This document shows positions 37,503-47,444 of a stretch of 64,000 bases of DNA, in pieces; positions within the stretch are counted from its first letter, which is position 1; every line of letters begins with the position of its first letter. The notes beneath the pieces are model-generated. The model had not been told where the DNA came from, did no database searches, and saw only the letters and a program-made list of their open reading frames with translations. The stretch comes from Rhizobium leguminosarum (GTDB lineage: Bacteria > Pseudomonadota > Alphaproteobacteria > Rhizobiales > Rhizobiaceae): the NCBI RefSeq assembly GCF_001679785.1, contig NZ_CP016287.1:248001-312000 (forward strand), written 5' to 3'. The position numbers and the translations under genes were made by a program.

Positions 37503-38477
37503 ATGAAAAGCAGACTGGCAACGATACTTTGCACCGCAGCCGCGATCATGGCGAGTAGCGCGATCGCGCAGGCCCAGACAGTGCTGAAATGGGCGCATGT
37601 CTATGAAACGTCTGAGCCGTTCCACACGGATTCCGTATGGGCCGCCGAAGAGATCAATAAGCGCACCGATGGGCGCTACAAGATCGAGGTCTATCCGGCG
37701 TCGCAGCTCGGCAAGGAAGCCGATATCAACCAGGGCCTCAAGCTCGGGACGGTCGACATCATCATCTCGGGATCGAGCTTCGCGGCACGCGACTACAAGC
37801 CGATCGGCGTGACTTACTTCCCTTATATCTTCCGCGGTCCCGATCACCTGATCGCCTATACCAAGAGCGATGTCTTCAAGCGCCTTGCCAAAGGCTATGA
37901 AGACAAGACCGGCAACCACATCGCCGCCGTCAGCTATTACGGTACGCGCCATACGACATCAAACAAGCCGGTCGCCAAATGCGCCGATATGCAGGGCTTG
38001 AAGATCCGCGTGCCTGACGTTCCCGCCTATCTCGCCATGCCGCGCGCCTGCGGTGCCAACACGACGCCGATCGCCTTTGCCGAAGTCTATCTCGCTTTGC
38101 AGAACGGCACGGTCGAGGCACAGGAAAACCCGCTGACGACAATCGAGGCGAAGAAGTTCTACGAAGTCCAGAAGAACATCATCCTCACCGGCCACATCGT
38201 CGATCACCTCAACACCGTGATCTCGAAGACGCGGTGGGCGAGCCTTTCCGACGAGGACAAGAAGATCTTCGGCGAAGTCATGCAGGAAGCCGCCGAGCGC
38301 ACGAGCAAGACGATCGCCGGCAAGGAAAACGGCCTCATTGCGACCTTCAAGGAAAAGGGTCTTAACGTCGCCGAGGTCGACAAGGCCGATTTCGAAAAGA
38401 CCGTGATGGAAAAGGTCAATTTCGAGGATTTCGGCTACGAGAAGGCCGATTGGGAAGCAATCCGCGCGATCCAGTAA
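37503..38477 (+). CDS. TRAP transporter substrate-binding protein, DctP family
   Basis: 324 aa. Signal peptide about 1-23 (AAAIMASSAIAQAQ). The DctP fold follows: LKWAHVYETSEPFHTDSV, YPASQLGKEADINQGLKLGT and GLKIRVPDVPAYLAMPRACG, containing the conserved Arg that binds the substrate carboxylate. NGTVEAQENPLTTI is the typical hinge. It captures a C4-C6 acid in the periplasm; L-idonate or a related hexonate is suggested by the dehydrogenase three genes on. The start has GGAGGAGAG upstream. Confidence 0.92.
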   Translation: MKSRLATILCTAAAIMASSAIAQAQTVLKWAHVYETSEPFHTDSVWAAEEINKRTDGRYKIEVYPASQLGKEADINQGLKLGTVDIIISGSSFAARDYKPIGVTYFPYIFRGPDHLIAYTKSDVFKRLAKGYEDKTGNHIAAVSYYGTRHTTSNKPVAKCADMQGLKIRVPDVPAYLAMPRACGANTTPIAFAEVYLALQNGTVEAQENPLTTIEAKKFYEVQKNIILTGHIVDHLNTVISKTRWASLSDEDKKIFGEVMQEAAERTSKTIAGKENGLIATFKEKGLNVAEVDKADFEKTVMEKVNFEDFGYEKADWEAIRAIQ

Positions 38478-38485
38478 ACTACGCG

Positions 38486-38509
38486 GCGCGGCGCCTTACA
38501 GCGCCGCGC
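38486..38509 (+). terminator. Intercistronic hairpin after the TRAP binding-protein gene
   Basis: 9-bp stem GCGCGGCGC/GCGCCGCGC with a 6-nt loop, followed by GTCTTT. It lies 9 nt after the binding-protein stop. It probably dampens read-through so that the binding protein exceeds the membrane subunits. Confidence 0.6.
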
Positions 38510-38594
38510 GTCTTTCAGACGCGCAAGGACGCTGTAACACTTTGGCTGCTGCAGGCGCCGCGCTCCTTCATTCCGAACTGGAACAGGGCCGATC

Positions 38595-39167
38595 ATGTCG
38601 CAAGAAATTCATACGCAAATCACGGCCGAAGAAATCGGTCACGAGTTCGAAGGGCACGCACCCACTGCCAACGTCTCGGACTACGCTATCGAAGACTGGA
38701 TCACGCTGATCGTCTTCTGGTTGATGGCCGGTTGCGTCTTTCTGCAGTTCTTCACGCGCTATGTACTGAACGACAGCTACGCATGGACCGAGGAGATCGC
38801 GATCAATTGTCTGATCGGCGTCGTCTTTCTCGGTTCCGTCATGTGCGTGCGCACCTCGCGGCATATCCAGGTGGATGTGTTCTATCACTATATGCCGGCA
38901 GGCCTTGCGCGCGTGCTCGCAACCTTCGTCGATGTCGTCCGCATCGGCTTCTTCGCCTATGGCTGCCACCTGATGTGGCGCTATGTCGACATCGTGGCGG
39001 ATGAGCAGATGGTCACCATCGACCTGCCGCGCAACATCGTCTTCTACACCGTTCTCGTCGCTTTCGTGCTGATGCTGATCCGCGCGGTTATCGTCTTCAT
39101 CGCCAACATGCGCCGCGGCTACTCCGTTCTGGAGCGCCCCGAAGAATTCCAGACCATCGAGGGTTGA
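38595..39167 (+). CDS. TRAP transporter small membrane subunit, DctQ family
   Basis: 190 aa with four TM helices after an about 35-residue cytoplasmic N-tail: LIVFWLMAGCVFLQFFTRYV, EIAINCLIGVVFLGSVMCV, a third at about 110-130 and VFYTVLVAFVLMLIRAVIVF. DctQ signatures are TRYVLNDSYAWTEE and RTSRHIQVD. It bridges the binding protein and the large subunit. The DctM gene starts 4 nt after its stop. Confidence 0.9.
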   Translation: MSQEIHTQITAEEIGHEFEGHAPTANVSDYAIEDWITLIVFWLMAGCVFLQFFTRYVLNDSYAWTEEIAINCLIGVVFLGSVMCVRTSRHIQVDVFYHYMPAGLARVLATFVDVVRIGFFAYGCHLMWRYVDIVADEQMVTIDLPRNIVFYTVLVAFVLMLIRAVIVFIANMRRGYSVLERPEEFQTIEG

Positions 39168-39171
39168 TCCG

Positions 39172-40578
39172 ATGCTACTGCTTCTTGGCTCGTTTCTGGT
39201 GCTAATGCTGATCGGGGTGCCCGTCGCCATCTCGATGGCCGTCGCATCCGTGCTTTACATCGTCCTTAACGGCGTCGCTCCCGACATCATCGTCGCCCAG
39301 CGGATGATTGCCGGGGTCGAAAGCTTCCCGCTGCTCGCGGTGCCCTTCTTCATCCTCGCGGGCAACCTGATGAACTCGGCCGGCGTCACCGGCCGCATCT
39401 ATTCCTTTGCCGTTGCTCTCGTCGGCTGGATGAAGGGCGGTCTGGCGCAGGTCAACATCATCGGTTCCGTCATCTTCTCCGGCATGTCCGGCACGGCGCT
39501 CGCCGATGCGGCCGGTATCGGTACGATCGAGATTAAGGCGATGAAGGATCACGGCTATCCGGTCGAGGCCGCGGTCGGCGTGACGGCGGCGTCTGCCACG
39601 CTCGGTCCGATCTTCCCACCGTCGCTGCCTTTCGTGATCTATGGCATGATGGCGAACGTCTCGATCGGCGCTCTTTTCATGGCGGGCATCCTGCCCGGCA
39701 TTGTCATGACGCTCCTGATGATGATCACCGTCGCCGCCTTCGCCTATAAGAAGCGCTGGGGCTCGGACGCGCCGTTCGATGTGAGGCAGCTGCTGTCGGC
39801 GGGGATGGAAATCGTCGTCGTCCTGGCAGTGCCGCTGGCCATCTATCTGATGATGCAGGCGGGCGTATCGATGAATGTTGCGGCGGGCATTGCCCTTGCC
39901 CTGCTTCTCGCCCTCGACTGGTATTTCCGCTTTTCCGCCGTCATGGCGCTGATGACACCCGTCATCCTGATCGGCGGCATGACGATGGGCTGGTTCACGC
40001 CGACGGAGGCCGCCGTCGCAGCCGTCCTCTGGTCTCTGTTCCTCGGTCTGGTCCGTTACCGGACGATGACGCCGTCGACGCTCGCCAAGGCAAGTTTCGA
40101 TACGATCGAGACGACGGCATCCGTTCTCTTCATCGTCACCGCGGCATCGGTCTTTGCCTGGCTGCTGACGGTGAGCCAGGCGGCCCAGCTGCTGTCCGAT
40201 GCAATCCTGTCGATCACCGACAATAAATGGGTTTTCCTGATCCTCGTGAACCTGCTGATGCTCTTCGTCGGCTGCTTCCTGGACACGATCGCGGCCATCA
40301 CCATCCTCGTGCCGATCCTTCTGCCGATCGTCCTGAAATTCGGGATCGATCCGGTCCAGTTCGGTCTCATCATGACGCTGAACCTGATGATCGGCCTGCT
40401 GCACCCGCCGCTCGGCATGGTGCTTTTCGTGTTGTCGAGGGTCGCGAAACTCTCCGTCGAACGCACGACCATGGCGATCCTGCCCTGGCTGGTGCCGCTC
40501 TTCCTGGCGCTGATCCTGATCACCTTCGTGCCTGCAGTATCGCTGTGGCTGCCGCAGCAACTCGGGCTGCTGAGATAG
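39172..40578 (+). CDS. TRAP transporter large membrane subunit, DctM family
   Basis: 468 aa, about 12 TM helices, the ion-coupled transport channel. Typical DctM segments are LLAVPFFILAGNLMNSAG, FSGMSGTALADAAGIG, TAASATLGPIFPPSLPFVIYG, and LFVGCFLDTIAAITILVPIL. Import of the substrate is expected to be sodium-coupled. The idonate dehydrogenase gene follows 9 nt later, so all belong to one operon. Confidence 0.93.
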   Translation: MLLLLGSFLVLMLIGVPVAISMAVASVLYIVLNGVAPDIIVAQRMIAGVESFPLLAVPFFILAGNLMNSAGVTGRIYSFAVALVGWMKGGLAQVNIIGSVIFSGMSGTALADAAGIGTIEIKAMKDHGYPVEAAVGVTAASATLGPIFPPSLPFVIYGMMANVSIGALFMAGILPGIVMTLLMMITVAAFAYKKRWGSDAPFDVRQLLSAGMEIVVVLAVPLAIYLMMQAGVSMNVAAGIALALLLALDWYFRFSAVMALMTPVILIGGMTMGWFTPTEAAVAAVLWSLFLGLVRYRTMTPSTLAKASFDTIETTASVLFIVTAASVFAWLLTVSQAAQLLSDAILSITDNKWVFLILVNLLMLFVGCFLDTIAAITILVPILLPIVLKFGIDPVQFGLIMTLNLMIGLLHPPLGMVLFVLSRVAKLSVERTTMAILPWLVPLFLALILITFVPAVSLWLPQQLGLLR

Positions 40579-40587
40579 GAGCGCAAG

Positions 40588-41622
40588 ATGCGGACACGCG
40601 TGGCACGGCTTTACCAAAAGGGCGATCTCAGGATCGAGACCGCCGCGGTTGCGGCCCCTGGTCCCGGCGAGGTGCTTCTCAAAATGGCGGCCGCAGGCAT
40701 TTGCGGCTCCGACCTGCATTATTATCAGGACGGCGGCTTCGGGCCGGTCCGGGTTCGCGAGCCGATCATACCCGGCCACGAGGCCTCGGGGACCGTGAGC
40801 CAAGCGGGCGAGGGGGTCGACCTAAAGGCCGGGACGCTGGTGGCGGTCAATCCCAGCCAACCCTGCGGGCATTGCGAATATTGTCAGAAAAACATGCCGA
40901 TCCATTGCCTGGAAATGCGCTTCATGGGCAGTGCGATGCGCCTGCCGCATGAGCAGGGCATGTTCCGGGAATGGCTGGTGGTGCCGGCCAAGCAGTGTTT
41001 TGCGGTCGGAGTTGCGACAACTGCCGCGGAAGCTGCTTGCAGCGAGCCGCTCTCCGTCTGTCTGCACGCGGCATCGCGCGCTGGAGATATCACAGGCAAA
41101 CGGGTGCTGGTCACCGGTGCCGGCCCGATCGGGGCCTTGATGGTTGCCGTCGCCTCCTATCATGGGGCAAGCGAGATCGTGGTGACCGATCTCGCGGATG
41201 CGGCGCTGGACCGGGCCAAAGCGATGGGCGCCAGCCGCACGATCAATGTTTCCAAGAATGCCCAGGCACTTGCGGAATACGAGGCGGGAAAGGGCTATTT
41301 CGATCTCGTCTTCGAATGCTCGGCCGCCGCCCCGGCCATCCGCGGCGCGATTGCCGCCATCAGGCCGCGCGGGACGATCGTGCAGGTCGGCGTCACGGGA
41401 GACGTGCCGATCCCCCTCAACGCCATCGTCGGCAAGGAGCTTCAACTCCACGGAACCCAGCGCTTCCACGAGGAGTTCGGTACTGCCGTCGAGCTGATCT
41501 CCAGCCACAAGATCGATGTGCGGCCGATCATCAGCCACAGCCTGCCGCTCGAAGAAGCCACTTCAGCCTTCACTCTCGCTGGTGACCGCGCGACGGCTTG
41601 CAAGGTACAACTGACTTTTTAG
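40588..41622 (+). CDS. idnD: Zinc-dependent L-idonate 5-dehydrogenase-like enzyme
   Basis: 344 aa, medium-chain dehydrogenase with catalytic zinc ligands C39 (GICGSD), H64-E65 (GHEASG) and the structural-zinc cysteines C93, C96, C99 and C107. The Rossmann motif is VTGAGPIGALMVAVA. GICGSDLHYYQDGGFG is typical of IdnD, which oxidises L-idonate to 5-ketogluconate with NAD(P). It is the last gene of the TRAP operon. No ketogluconate reductase or gluconate kinase follows, so the remaining steps are encoded elsewhere. Confidence 0.85.
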   Translation: MRTRVARLYQKGDLRIETAAVAAPGPGEVLLKMAAAGICGSDLHYYQDGGFGPVRVREPIIPGHEASGTVSQAGEGVDLKAGTLVAVNPSQPCGHCEYCQKNMPIHCLEMRFMGSAMRLPHEQGMFREWLVVPAKQCFAVGVATTAAEAACSEPLSVCLHAASRAGDITGKRVLVTGAGPIGALMVAVASYHGASEIVVTDLADAALDRAKAMGASRTINVSKNAQALAEYEAGKGYFDLVFECSAAAPAIRGAIAAIRPRGTIVQVGVTGDVPIPLNAIVGKELQLHGTQRFHEEFGTAVELISSHKIDVRPIISHSLPLEEATSAFTLAGDRATACKVQLTF

Positions 41623-41863
41623 GCGCGGGGCCAGTCCGTCGACGGAGCGGAGTAAAAGACAGGCTCATACGATCGTCCGCGCCCATCAACAGGCGGCGAG
41701 CGCCACATGCTCAACTCATTGGCTGAGTGGCTGCGATCGCACGGCCAAGATCTTCGAAGATAGAACCTAGCTCGGGTTCGAACTACTTGCCCGGTTCTCG
41801 GACCGCCCGGCTGGTCGTGTCCACCTTCTGCCGGCAAGCGGCCGTGTGCCGTCGGAGACCGCG

Positions 41864-42352
41864 TCAATCGACTTGCAGCGGAAGCTGTCGCAACGGGACG
41901 GGCGACGATTGGGCGATCGACGTCGTTGTTTGCCCATGCACGAGGAAGCGATCGAGCAACCCGTCGAGGTCATCAAGGCTGGGCAGATGGGCCTTGAGGA
42001 TGAAGCAATCGTCGCCGGTAATCCGATGACACTCGACAACGTTCGGAATTTCGCGGGCAAGCTCGGCGACCTGCTGCACTTTTCCCGGCATCGGCTTGAC
42101 GCGAACGAACACGGTGATTTCGTAACCGAGCGCACGCGGATCGAGCTGCGTCTGGTATCCACGGATGATGCCGGCCTCTTCAAGGCGTTGCACACGCTCG
42201 CGGACGGCGGGCGCGGACATGCCGACCCGTCGCGAGAGCTCCGACGTGGACAAACGCGGCTGTTCGACCAGCGCCTGGAGAATCTCCAGATTCACCGGAT
42301 CGCGCAGGAGTTTCGATGATCTGGGCAGAAACATTCGCGCATGAACCTTCAT
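41864..42352 (-). CDS. Lrp/AsnC-family regulator
   Basis: 162 aa. N-terminal HTH: LEILQALVEQPRLSTSELSRRVGMSAPAVRERVQRLEEAGII in short, followed by the RAM/AsnC ligand domain (YEITVFVRVKPMPG, VVECHRITGDDCFILKAH). An ATG at 42334 may be the true start. It is divergent from an EamA-type exporter, the usual pairing for Lrp proteins that control amino-acid export. The 240-bp stretch after its stop holds nothing I can support. Confidence 0.88.
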   Translation of the reverse strand: MKVHARMFLPRSSKLLRDPVNLEILQALVEQPRLSTSELSRRVGMSAPAVRERVQRLEEAGIIRGYQTQLDPRALGYEITVFVRVKPMPGKVQQVAELAREIPNVVECHRITGDDCFILKAHLPSLDDLDGLLDRFLVHGQTTTSIAQSSPVPLRQLPLQVD

Positions 42353-42425
42353 TTTGAAGGAATTGTCAACAAGAAACCTTCGTCTTGACCTTCACGGCAT
42401 CGCCACAAAGGCCGATAAGGTTGTA

Positions 42426-43331
42426 ATGCAGCCGATCCGCCTCCTGCCTCACAAACCGAACAATCATGCCGGCGTTGTCGACGTCGCCGCACGGCTGCCG
42501 CCGCATCTCTTCTTCATCGTCAGCGCCGTCTTTCACTATCTGGGCCCAGCCTTCGCCGTCCTGCTCTTCGCTTCTGTGCCGCCGCTCGGGGTTGCCTGGC
42601 TGCGGATATTGACCGCGGCGGCGGTTTTCGGCGCGTGGCGGCGACCCTGGAAGGCGTTCGCTCAACTGGACGCATCCAGGCGCTGGAATGTCGTCGCCCT
42701 GGGAATCGTGCTGGGCGCCATGAATGCCAGTTTCTATCTGGCCATTTCACGACTGCCGCTCGCGACGGTTGGCGCGATCGAATTTCTGGGGCCGATCGGG
42801 CTTGCCGCCATCGCGGTGCGCGGCCCACGCAACATCGCCGCCCTGTTGCTCGCGATGGGCGGCGTGTTCCTCCTGACGGAGGTTCGGTTCTCGGGGGCGC
42901 CGCTCGGCTTTCTGTTCGCCTTCGTCAATTGCGGCCTGTTCGTGCTCTATATCGTGCTCGGCCATCGTCTGGCGGAAGAAGGCGGCGGCGAAGGGATCGA
43001 CCGGCTTGGCGCGGCCATGCTGGTCGCGGCGGTCGTGGCCGGCCCGATAGGCTTTGCCGACGCCGTCCCGGCTTTTGGAAATCCGACCCTGCTGCTGGCC
43101 GCGATCGGCGTGGGCATATCGTCGTCGGTCATTCCCTATGTCACCGACCAACTCGCGATGGCGCGGCTGTCGCGTGGGACATTCGCGCTGATGTTGTCGC
43201 TGCTGCCCGCCACCGCCACGGCGATCGGCTTTGTCGTGCTGCGCCAGACCCCCGCGATCCCCGAACTCATCGGCATCGCCTTGGTCATCGCCGGCGTGGC
43301 GATTCATAAACCGAAGAAGGAAACACCATGA
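42426..43331 (+). CDS. EamA-family exporter, RhtA-like
   Basis: 301 aa, about 10 TM helices in two EamA repeats: FFIVSAVFHYLGPAFAVLLF, LGAMNASFYLAISRLPLATV, VGAIEFLGPIGLAAIAV, and SVIPYVTDQLAMARLSRGTFALM in the second half. The phrase AISRLPLATVGAIEFLGP is close to RhtA threonine/homoserine exporters. The start at 42426 gives a normal length. Its stop overlaps the aldo/keto reductase start by 4 bp. Likely an efflux pump for an amino acid or metabolite under the divergent Lrp regulator. Confidence 0.87.
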   Translation: MQPIRLLPHKPNNHAGVVDVAARLPPHLFFIVSAVFHYLGPAFAVLLFASVPPLGVAWLRILTAAAVFGAWRRPWKAFAQLDASRRWNVVALGIVLGAMNASFYLAISRLPLATVGAIEFLGPIGLAAIAVRGPRNIAALLLAMGGVFLLTEVRFSGAPLGFLFAFVNCGLFVLYIVLGHRLAEEGGGEGIDRLGAAMLVAAVVAGPIGFADAVPAFGNPTLLLAAIGVGISSSVIPYVTDQLAMARLSRGTFALMLSLLPATATAIGFVVLRQTPAIPELIGIALVIAGVAIHKPKKETP

Positions 43332-44332
43332 AATATGCCAATCTGGGCCGCTCAGGCCTCAAGATTTCCCGGATCGGGTTGGGCTGCATGAGTTTCGGCG
43401 TCGAGCCCAGGGCTTGGCGGCTCGACGAAGCGGCGAGCCGACCCGTCATCCAGCACGCGCTCGAGAGGGGCATAACCTTCTTCGACACCGCCGATATGTA
43501 CGGTGCGGGCGAGAGCGAGATCGTACTGGGCCGCGCGCTTGCCGATTTCGCTCGGCGCGACGCGGTGGTGATTGCGACCAAGCTTTTCTATCCGGTGCGG
43601 CCCGATCCGAATGGGCGCGGCCTGTCGCGCAAGGCGGTGTTCACTGCGATCGACGCCAGCCTGACGCGGCTCGGAACCGACTATGTCGATCTCTACCAGA
43701 TCCACCGTTGGGACGAGGAAACCCCGATCGAGGAAACGATGGACGCCCTGAACGACATCGTGCGGGCGGGCAAAGTGCGCTACCTCGGGGCCTCCTCGAT
43801 GTTCGCCTGGCAGTTGCTCAAGGCCCAGAGCGTCGCGGCGGCCAACGGCTTCAGCCGTTTCACCTCCGTGCAGCCGCACTACAATCTTCTCAACCGCGAG
43901 GAGGAACGTGAGATGCTGCCGATGTGCCGGTCCGAAGGCATTGGCGTCATTCCGTGGAGCCCGTTGGCGCGCGGGCGGCTTGCGCGGCCCTGGGAGGCGG
44001 GATCAACCTCGGACCGCGTGCGCCATGATCGCACCGCGGAGCTGCTCTATGCCCAGACCGAAGCGGCAGACCGGCGCGTCGTCGAAGCGGTCGGCAAGAT
44101 CGCTCAAAAGCGCGATGTTTCGCGATCGCAGGTTTCGCTCGCATGGTTGCTGTCGCGGCCGGGTGTGACGGCGCCGATCGTCGGTGCGGGCAAGCTAGCC
44201 CATCTCGATGACGCGCTGGGCGCGCTCGAGCTGCAGCTCGACCACGCGGAGATGTCGGCGCTCGAAGCCCCCTATGTTCCGCACGCCGCCAGCTTCTATC
44301 AGGAGGTTCCCGGTTCCGATCAGGATCGGTGA
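43328..44332 (+). CDS. Aldo/keto reductase
   Basis: 334 aa, (beta/alpha)8 barrel. The tetrad is visible: Asp and Tyr in FFDTADMYGAGESE, Lys in VIATKLFYPV and His in LYQIHRWDEETP. Further family phrases are YLGASSMFAWQLLKAQ, QPHYNLLNREEERE and IPWSPLARGRLARP, as in YajO/AKR potassium-channel-beta-like enzymes. NADPH-dependent reduction of aldehydes or ketones is expected. It is co-translated with the EamA exporter, an unusual pair. Confidence 0.92.
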   Translation: MKYANLGRSGLKISRIGLGCMSFGVEPRAWRLDEAASRPVIQHALERGITFFDTADMYGAGESEIVLGRALADFARRDAVVIATKLFYPVRPDPNGRGLSRKAVFTAIDASLTRLGTDYVDLYQIHRWDEETPIEETMDALNDIVRAGKVRYLGASSMFAWQLLKAQSVAAANGFSRFTSVQPHYNLLNREEEREMLPMCRSEGIGVIPWSPLARGRLARPWEAGSTSDRVRHDRTAELLYAQTEAADRRVVEAVGKIAQKRDVSRSQVSLAWLLSRPGVTAPIVGAGKLAHLDDALGALELQLDHAEMSALEAPYVPHAASFYQEVPGSDQDR

Positions 44333-44439
44333 CACAGCCGTAGCGATCAGAGCGTCCGCGCGACGTGGTTTACTGCCTCGTCGATAGGGCAAAAGCTCGC
44401 GCTCACCTAGCACGCAGTTATCCGCGTGGTGATCGCCGT

Positions 44440-44904
44440 TCAGCGCCTGCCCCTCGTGCGCGTCGCCAGAACATTGCGGATCGAGAAGCTGGAATGAATC
44501 CTGAGGACACCGGGCAAGGTCGACAGGATCTCCTTGTGGATCCGCTCGAACTCGCCCGCATTGGCGACCTCCACGCGCAGCAGGTAGTCCGAACCACCCG
44601 TCATCAGAAAACATTCCCGGATCTCTGGATGCCGGCGGACCGCCGCCTCGAGGCGGTCGAGATAATCCTCCGTCTGCCGCTCCAGGGTGATGTTGATGAT
44701 CACGGCGATCATCTCATCCGCATTGCCGGTGTCGACCAGCACCGTATAGCCACGGATCACGCCTGATTTTTCCATGATCTTGATGCGCCTGAGACAGGCC
44801 GAGGGAGAGAGACCAATCTCGGCGGCGAGCTTGGCATTGCTCATGCGGGCATCGAGGCGCAGCAGTCTCAGGATATTGCGATCGATCGCGTCGAGAGCGG
44901 GCAT
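44440..44904 (-). CDS. Lrp/AsnC-family regulator of the alanine catabolic genes
   Basis: 154 aa from ATG 44904. HTH segments LDAIDRNILRLLRLDARMSNAK and LAAEIGLSPSACLRRIKIME, with linker GVIRGYTVLVD; ligand domain with HPEIRECFLMTGGSDYLLRV. It is divergent from the alanine racemase-dadA operon, the arrangement of DadR-type activators that sense L-alanine. Two direct repeats ATAGGCAA lie between. Confidence 0.9.
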   Translation of the reverse strand: MPALDAIDRNILRLLRLDARMSNAKLAAEIGLSPSACLRRIKIMEKSGVIRGYTVLVDTGNADEMIAVIINITLERQTEDYLDRLEAAVRRHPEIRECFLMTGGSDYLLRVEVANAGEFERIHKEILSTLPGVLRIHSSFSIRNVLATRTRGRR

Positions 44905-44941
44905 GAGAGATCGTTCCAAATTTTCGTTGATTATGCAGATA

Positions 44942-44983
44942 ATAGGCAAATCATGCAATAATCGACTACCAAATGATAGGCAA
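44942..44983. promoter_or_regulatory. Candidate Lrp-type operator, direct repeats ATAGGCAA
   Basis: ATAGGCAA at 44942-44949 and 44976-44983, spaced 34 bp (about three turns), in AT-rich DNA between the Lrp gene and the racemase gene. Confidence 0.4.
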
Positions 44984-45030
44984 TTTCGCTCGTTATTTCA
45001 TAAACTCCCAGAGATCGAAAAGGAGTGGAC

Positions 45031-46164
45031 ATGGATAGCGATATTTTGGTTTCCCGCACACGCACTGCCACGACCGCGCAGGGAGCCACGGGCTATCTGA
45101 CGATCGATCTTGCTGCCCTTGGACGTAACTATCACAAGCTCGTATCGATGCTGGCGCCGGTCCGCGCGGGCGCCGTCGTCAAGGCTGACGCCTATGGTCT
45201 CGGCGCCGAACGGGTGGCGAGAACGCTTCACAGTGAAGGTTGCAGGCATTTCTTCGTCGCCCAGTTTGTCGAGGCCGTGAGGCTCAGACCGGCCCTTGCG
45301 CACGACGCCCAGATTTTCGTGCTGAACGGCTTGCAGCCGGGCAACGAGATCGCCTGCGCCGAGATGGGCATTGTCCCGGTTCTCAATTCACTGGCGCAGT
45401 GGCGGCAATGGTCGGCGGCTGCGCGCATTCTGAAGCGCTGCCTGCCAGCCGTCCTGCAGTTCGACACCGGCATGTCGCGGCTCGGTTTTCCCGAGGAGGA
45501 AAGAGCGGAATTGGCGGCAGCCCTTAGCGACAGCACCAATGTCGAAATCCTGTTCATCATGAGCCATCTGGCTTCGGCCGATGATATGGACAGCGAGCAG
45601 AACGGCGAGCAGTTTGCCGAGATGTCCCGCATCGCCGACGAGTTTCCGGGCTTTGATATGTCCTTCGCCAATTCCGGCGGCGTTTTCCTGGGCGACGCCT
45701 ATCACGGCGTGCTCGCCCGCCCGGGCATCGCGCTTTATGGCGGCGCTCCGAACGCCGGCGAGAAGAACCCGATGGAACCGGTCGTCAGTCTCAATGTCGC
45801 CGTCGTGCAGACGCGCACCGTGCCGGCGGGTGCGAAGATCGGCTATGGCGGCGCGCATGTGACGCAACGGGAAACGCGTCTCGCCACCATTGCCGCCGGC
45901 TATGCCGATGGCCTGCCGCGTTGCCTCAGCGACCGCGGCGCCGTCTATTTCAAGGGCATCCGCCTGCCGATTGTCGGCCGCGTGTCGATGGACAGTGCGA
46001 CCGTCGACATATCAGCAATGCGCGAAGGCGCGCTGACCTTGGGTAGTCTCGTCGAAGTGCTTGGTCGCCATCAGACGCTCGAAGACATCGCCCGCGACGC
46101 CGGCACCATTTCTTACGAAATCCTAACCTGCCTGGGCGATCGTTACGACAGGCAATATCGCTGA
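45031..46164 (+). CDS. dadX: Alanine racemase, catabolic type
   Basis: 377 aa from ATG 45031 (AGGAG 5 nt upstream). The PLP lysine K51 lies in [10 protein letters not shown]. The second-face tyrosine is in [14 protein letters not shown] and [20 protein letters not shown] is the usual C-terminal motif. It interconverts L- and D-alanine so that D-alanine can be oxidised by the dehydrogenase encoded 29 nt downstream. The operon context argues for a catabolic DadX rather than cell-wall Alr. Confidence 0.92.
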   Translation: MDSDILVSRTRTATTAQGATGYLTIDLAALGRNYHKLVSMLAPVRAGAVVKADAYGLGAERVARTLHSEGCRHFFVAQFVEAVRLRPALAHDAQIFVLNGLQPGNEIACAEMGIVPVLNSLAQWRQWSAAARILKRCLPAVLQFDTGMSRLGFPEEERAELAAALSDSTNVEILFIMSHLASADDMDSEQNGEQFAEMSRIADEFPGFDMSFANSGGVFLGDAYHGVLARPGIALYGGAPNAGEKNPMEPVVSLNVAVVQTRTVPAGAKIGYGGAHVTQRETRLATIAAGYADGLPRCLSDRGAVYFKGIRLPIVGRVSMDSATVDISAMREGALTLGSLVEVLGRHQTLEDIARDAGTISYEILTCLGDRYDRQYR

Positions 46165-46193
46165 GAGCCGGCGGCTCCATCATTGGGAACATC

Positions 46194-47444
46194 ATGAAGG
46201 TCATCGTTCTAGGAGCCGGCATCGTCGGCGTCACATCCGCTTATCAACTGGCCAAGGCCGGCCACGAGGTCACGGTCGTCGACCGGCAGCCGGGTCCGGC
46301 GCTGGAGACGAGCTTTGCCAATGCCGGCGAGGTCTCCTTCGGCTATTGCTCGCCTTGGGCGGCGCCCGGCATCCCCATGAAGGCCATGAAGTGGCTGTTC
46401 ATGAAACATGCGCCGCTCATCCTGCGCCCGAAACTCGACATGGCCATGCTCTCCTGGATGGCGAGGATGCTGTCGAACTGCACCTCCGAGCGCTACGCGA
46501 TCAACAAGAGCCGCATGCTGCGCCTTGCCGATTACAGCCGCATCGCGCTGGCCGATCTTCGCGCCGAGACCGGCATCGCCTATGATGAACGCATGCAGGG
46601 AACCCTGCAGCTGTTCCGCACGCAGCAGCAGCTCGATGCCTCGGCAAAGGATGTCAAGGCGCTGGCTGCCGACGGCATTCCCTATGAGGTGCTGGGCCGG
46701 GATGGCTGCATCCGCTTCGAACCAGCACTGAGGCATGTGCGCGACAAGATTGTCGGCGGTCTGCTGACGCCGAAGGACGAAACCGGCGACTGCTTCAAGT
46801 TCACCAATGTGCTGGCGGCCAAAGCCGAGGCGCTCGGCGTCCGTTTCGCTTACGGGACGACGATCAAGGCGCTGGATGTCGAGGCCGGCCGGGTGCGTGG
46901 GGTCATCACCGATCGTGAGCGGATGAGCGCGGAGGCGGTGGTGGTCGCGCTCGGCAGCTATTCGCCGCTGCTGCTCAAGCCGCTCGGCATCAGGCTGCCG
47001 GTCTATCCCGTCAAGGGCTATTCGCTCACCATCCCGATCACCGATGCGTCACGCGCGCCGGAATCGACCGTCATGGACGAGACCTACAAGATCGCGATCA
47101 CCCGGCTCGGCGATCGCATTCGTGTCGGCGGCATGGCTGAAATATCAGGCTACACCAATGATCTCGGCCTGGCCCGCCGCAGCACGCTGGAATACTCGGT
47201 CACCGATCTTTTCCCCGGCGGCGATATTTCCAGGGCCTCCTTCTGGTCCGGCCTGCGCCCGATGACGCCCGATGGCACGCCGGTCATCGGCCCGACAAAG
47301 GTCGCCGGTCTCTTCCTCAATACCGGCCACGGCACGCTCGGCTGGACCATGAGCACCGGTTCGGCGCGGCTCATCGGCGATCTCGTCGGCGGCCGCCAGC
47401 CGGAAATCGATGTGACGGATCTCGCCATCAGCCGCTACGGCTGA
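46194..47444 (+). CDS. dadA: D-amino acid dehydrogenase small subunit
   Basis: 416 aa, FAD-dependent DAO fold. The dinucleotide motif [21 protein letters not shown] is split here as VLGAGIVG and [28 protein letters not shown] is diagnostic for DadA, and the C-terminus has [16 protein letters not shown] and [14 protein letters not shown]. It oxidises D-alanine to pyruvate and ammonia, passing electrons to the respiratory chain at the inner membrane. It forms an operon with the racemase. Confidence 0.94.
   Translation: MKVIVLGAGIVGVTSAYQLAKAGHEVTVVDRQPGPALETSFANAGEVSFGYCSPWAAPGIPMKAMKWLFMKHAPLILRPKLDMAMLSWMARMLSNCTSERYAINKSRMLRLADYSRIALADLRAETGIAYDERMQGTLQLFRTQQQLDASAKDVKALAADGIPYEVLGRDGCIRFEPALRHVRDKIVGGLLTPKDETGDCFKFTNVLAAKAEALGVRFAYGTTIKALDVEAGRVRGVITDRERMSAEAVVVALGSYSPLLLKPLGIRLPVYPVKGYSLTIPITDASRAPESTVMDETYKIAITRLGDRIRVGGMAEISGYTNDLGLARRSTLEYSVTDLFPGGDISRASFWSGLRPMTPDGTPVIGPTKVAGLFLNTGHGTLGWTMSTGSARLIGDLVGGRQPEIDVTDLAISRYG

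Noticed and set aside
39202..40803. A 533-codon open frame on the minus strand
   Set aside because: Antisense to the DctM gene and rich in Arg, His, Asp and Gln, typical of mirrored membrane-protein codons.
41775..41783. GGTTCGAAC, like a tRNA T-loop
   Set aside because: The flanking bases do not pair into a T-stem and no acceptor or anticodon arm can be drawn.
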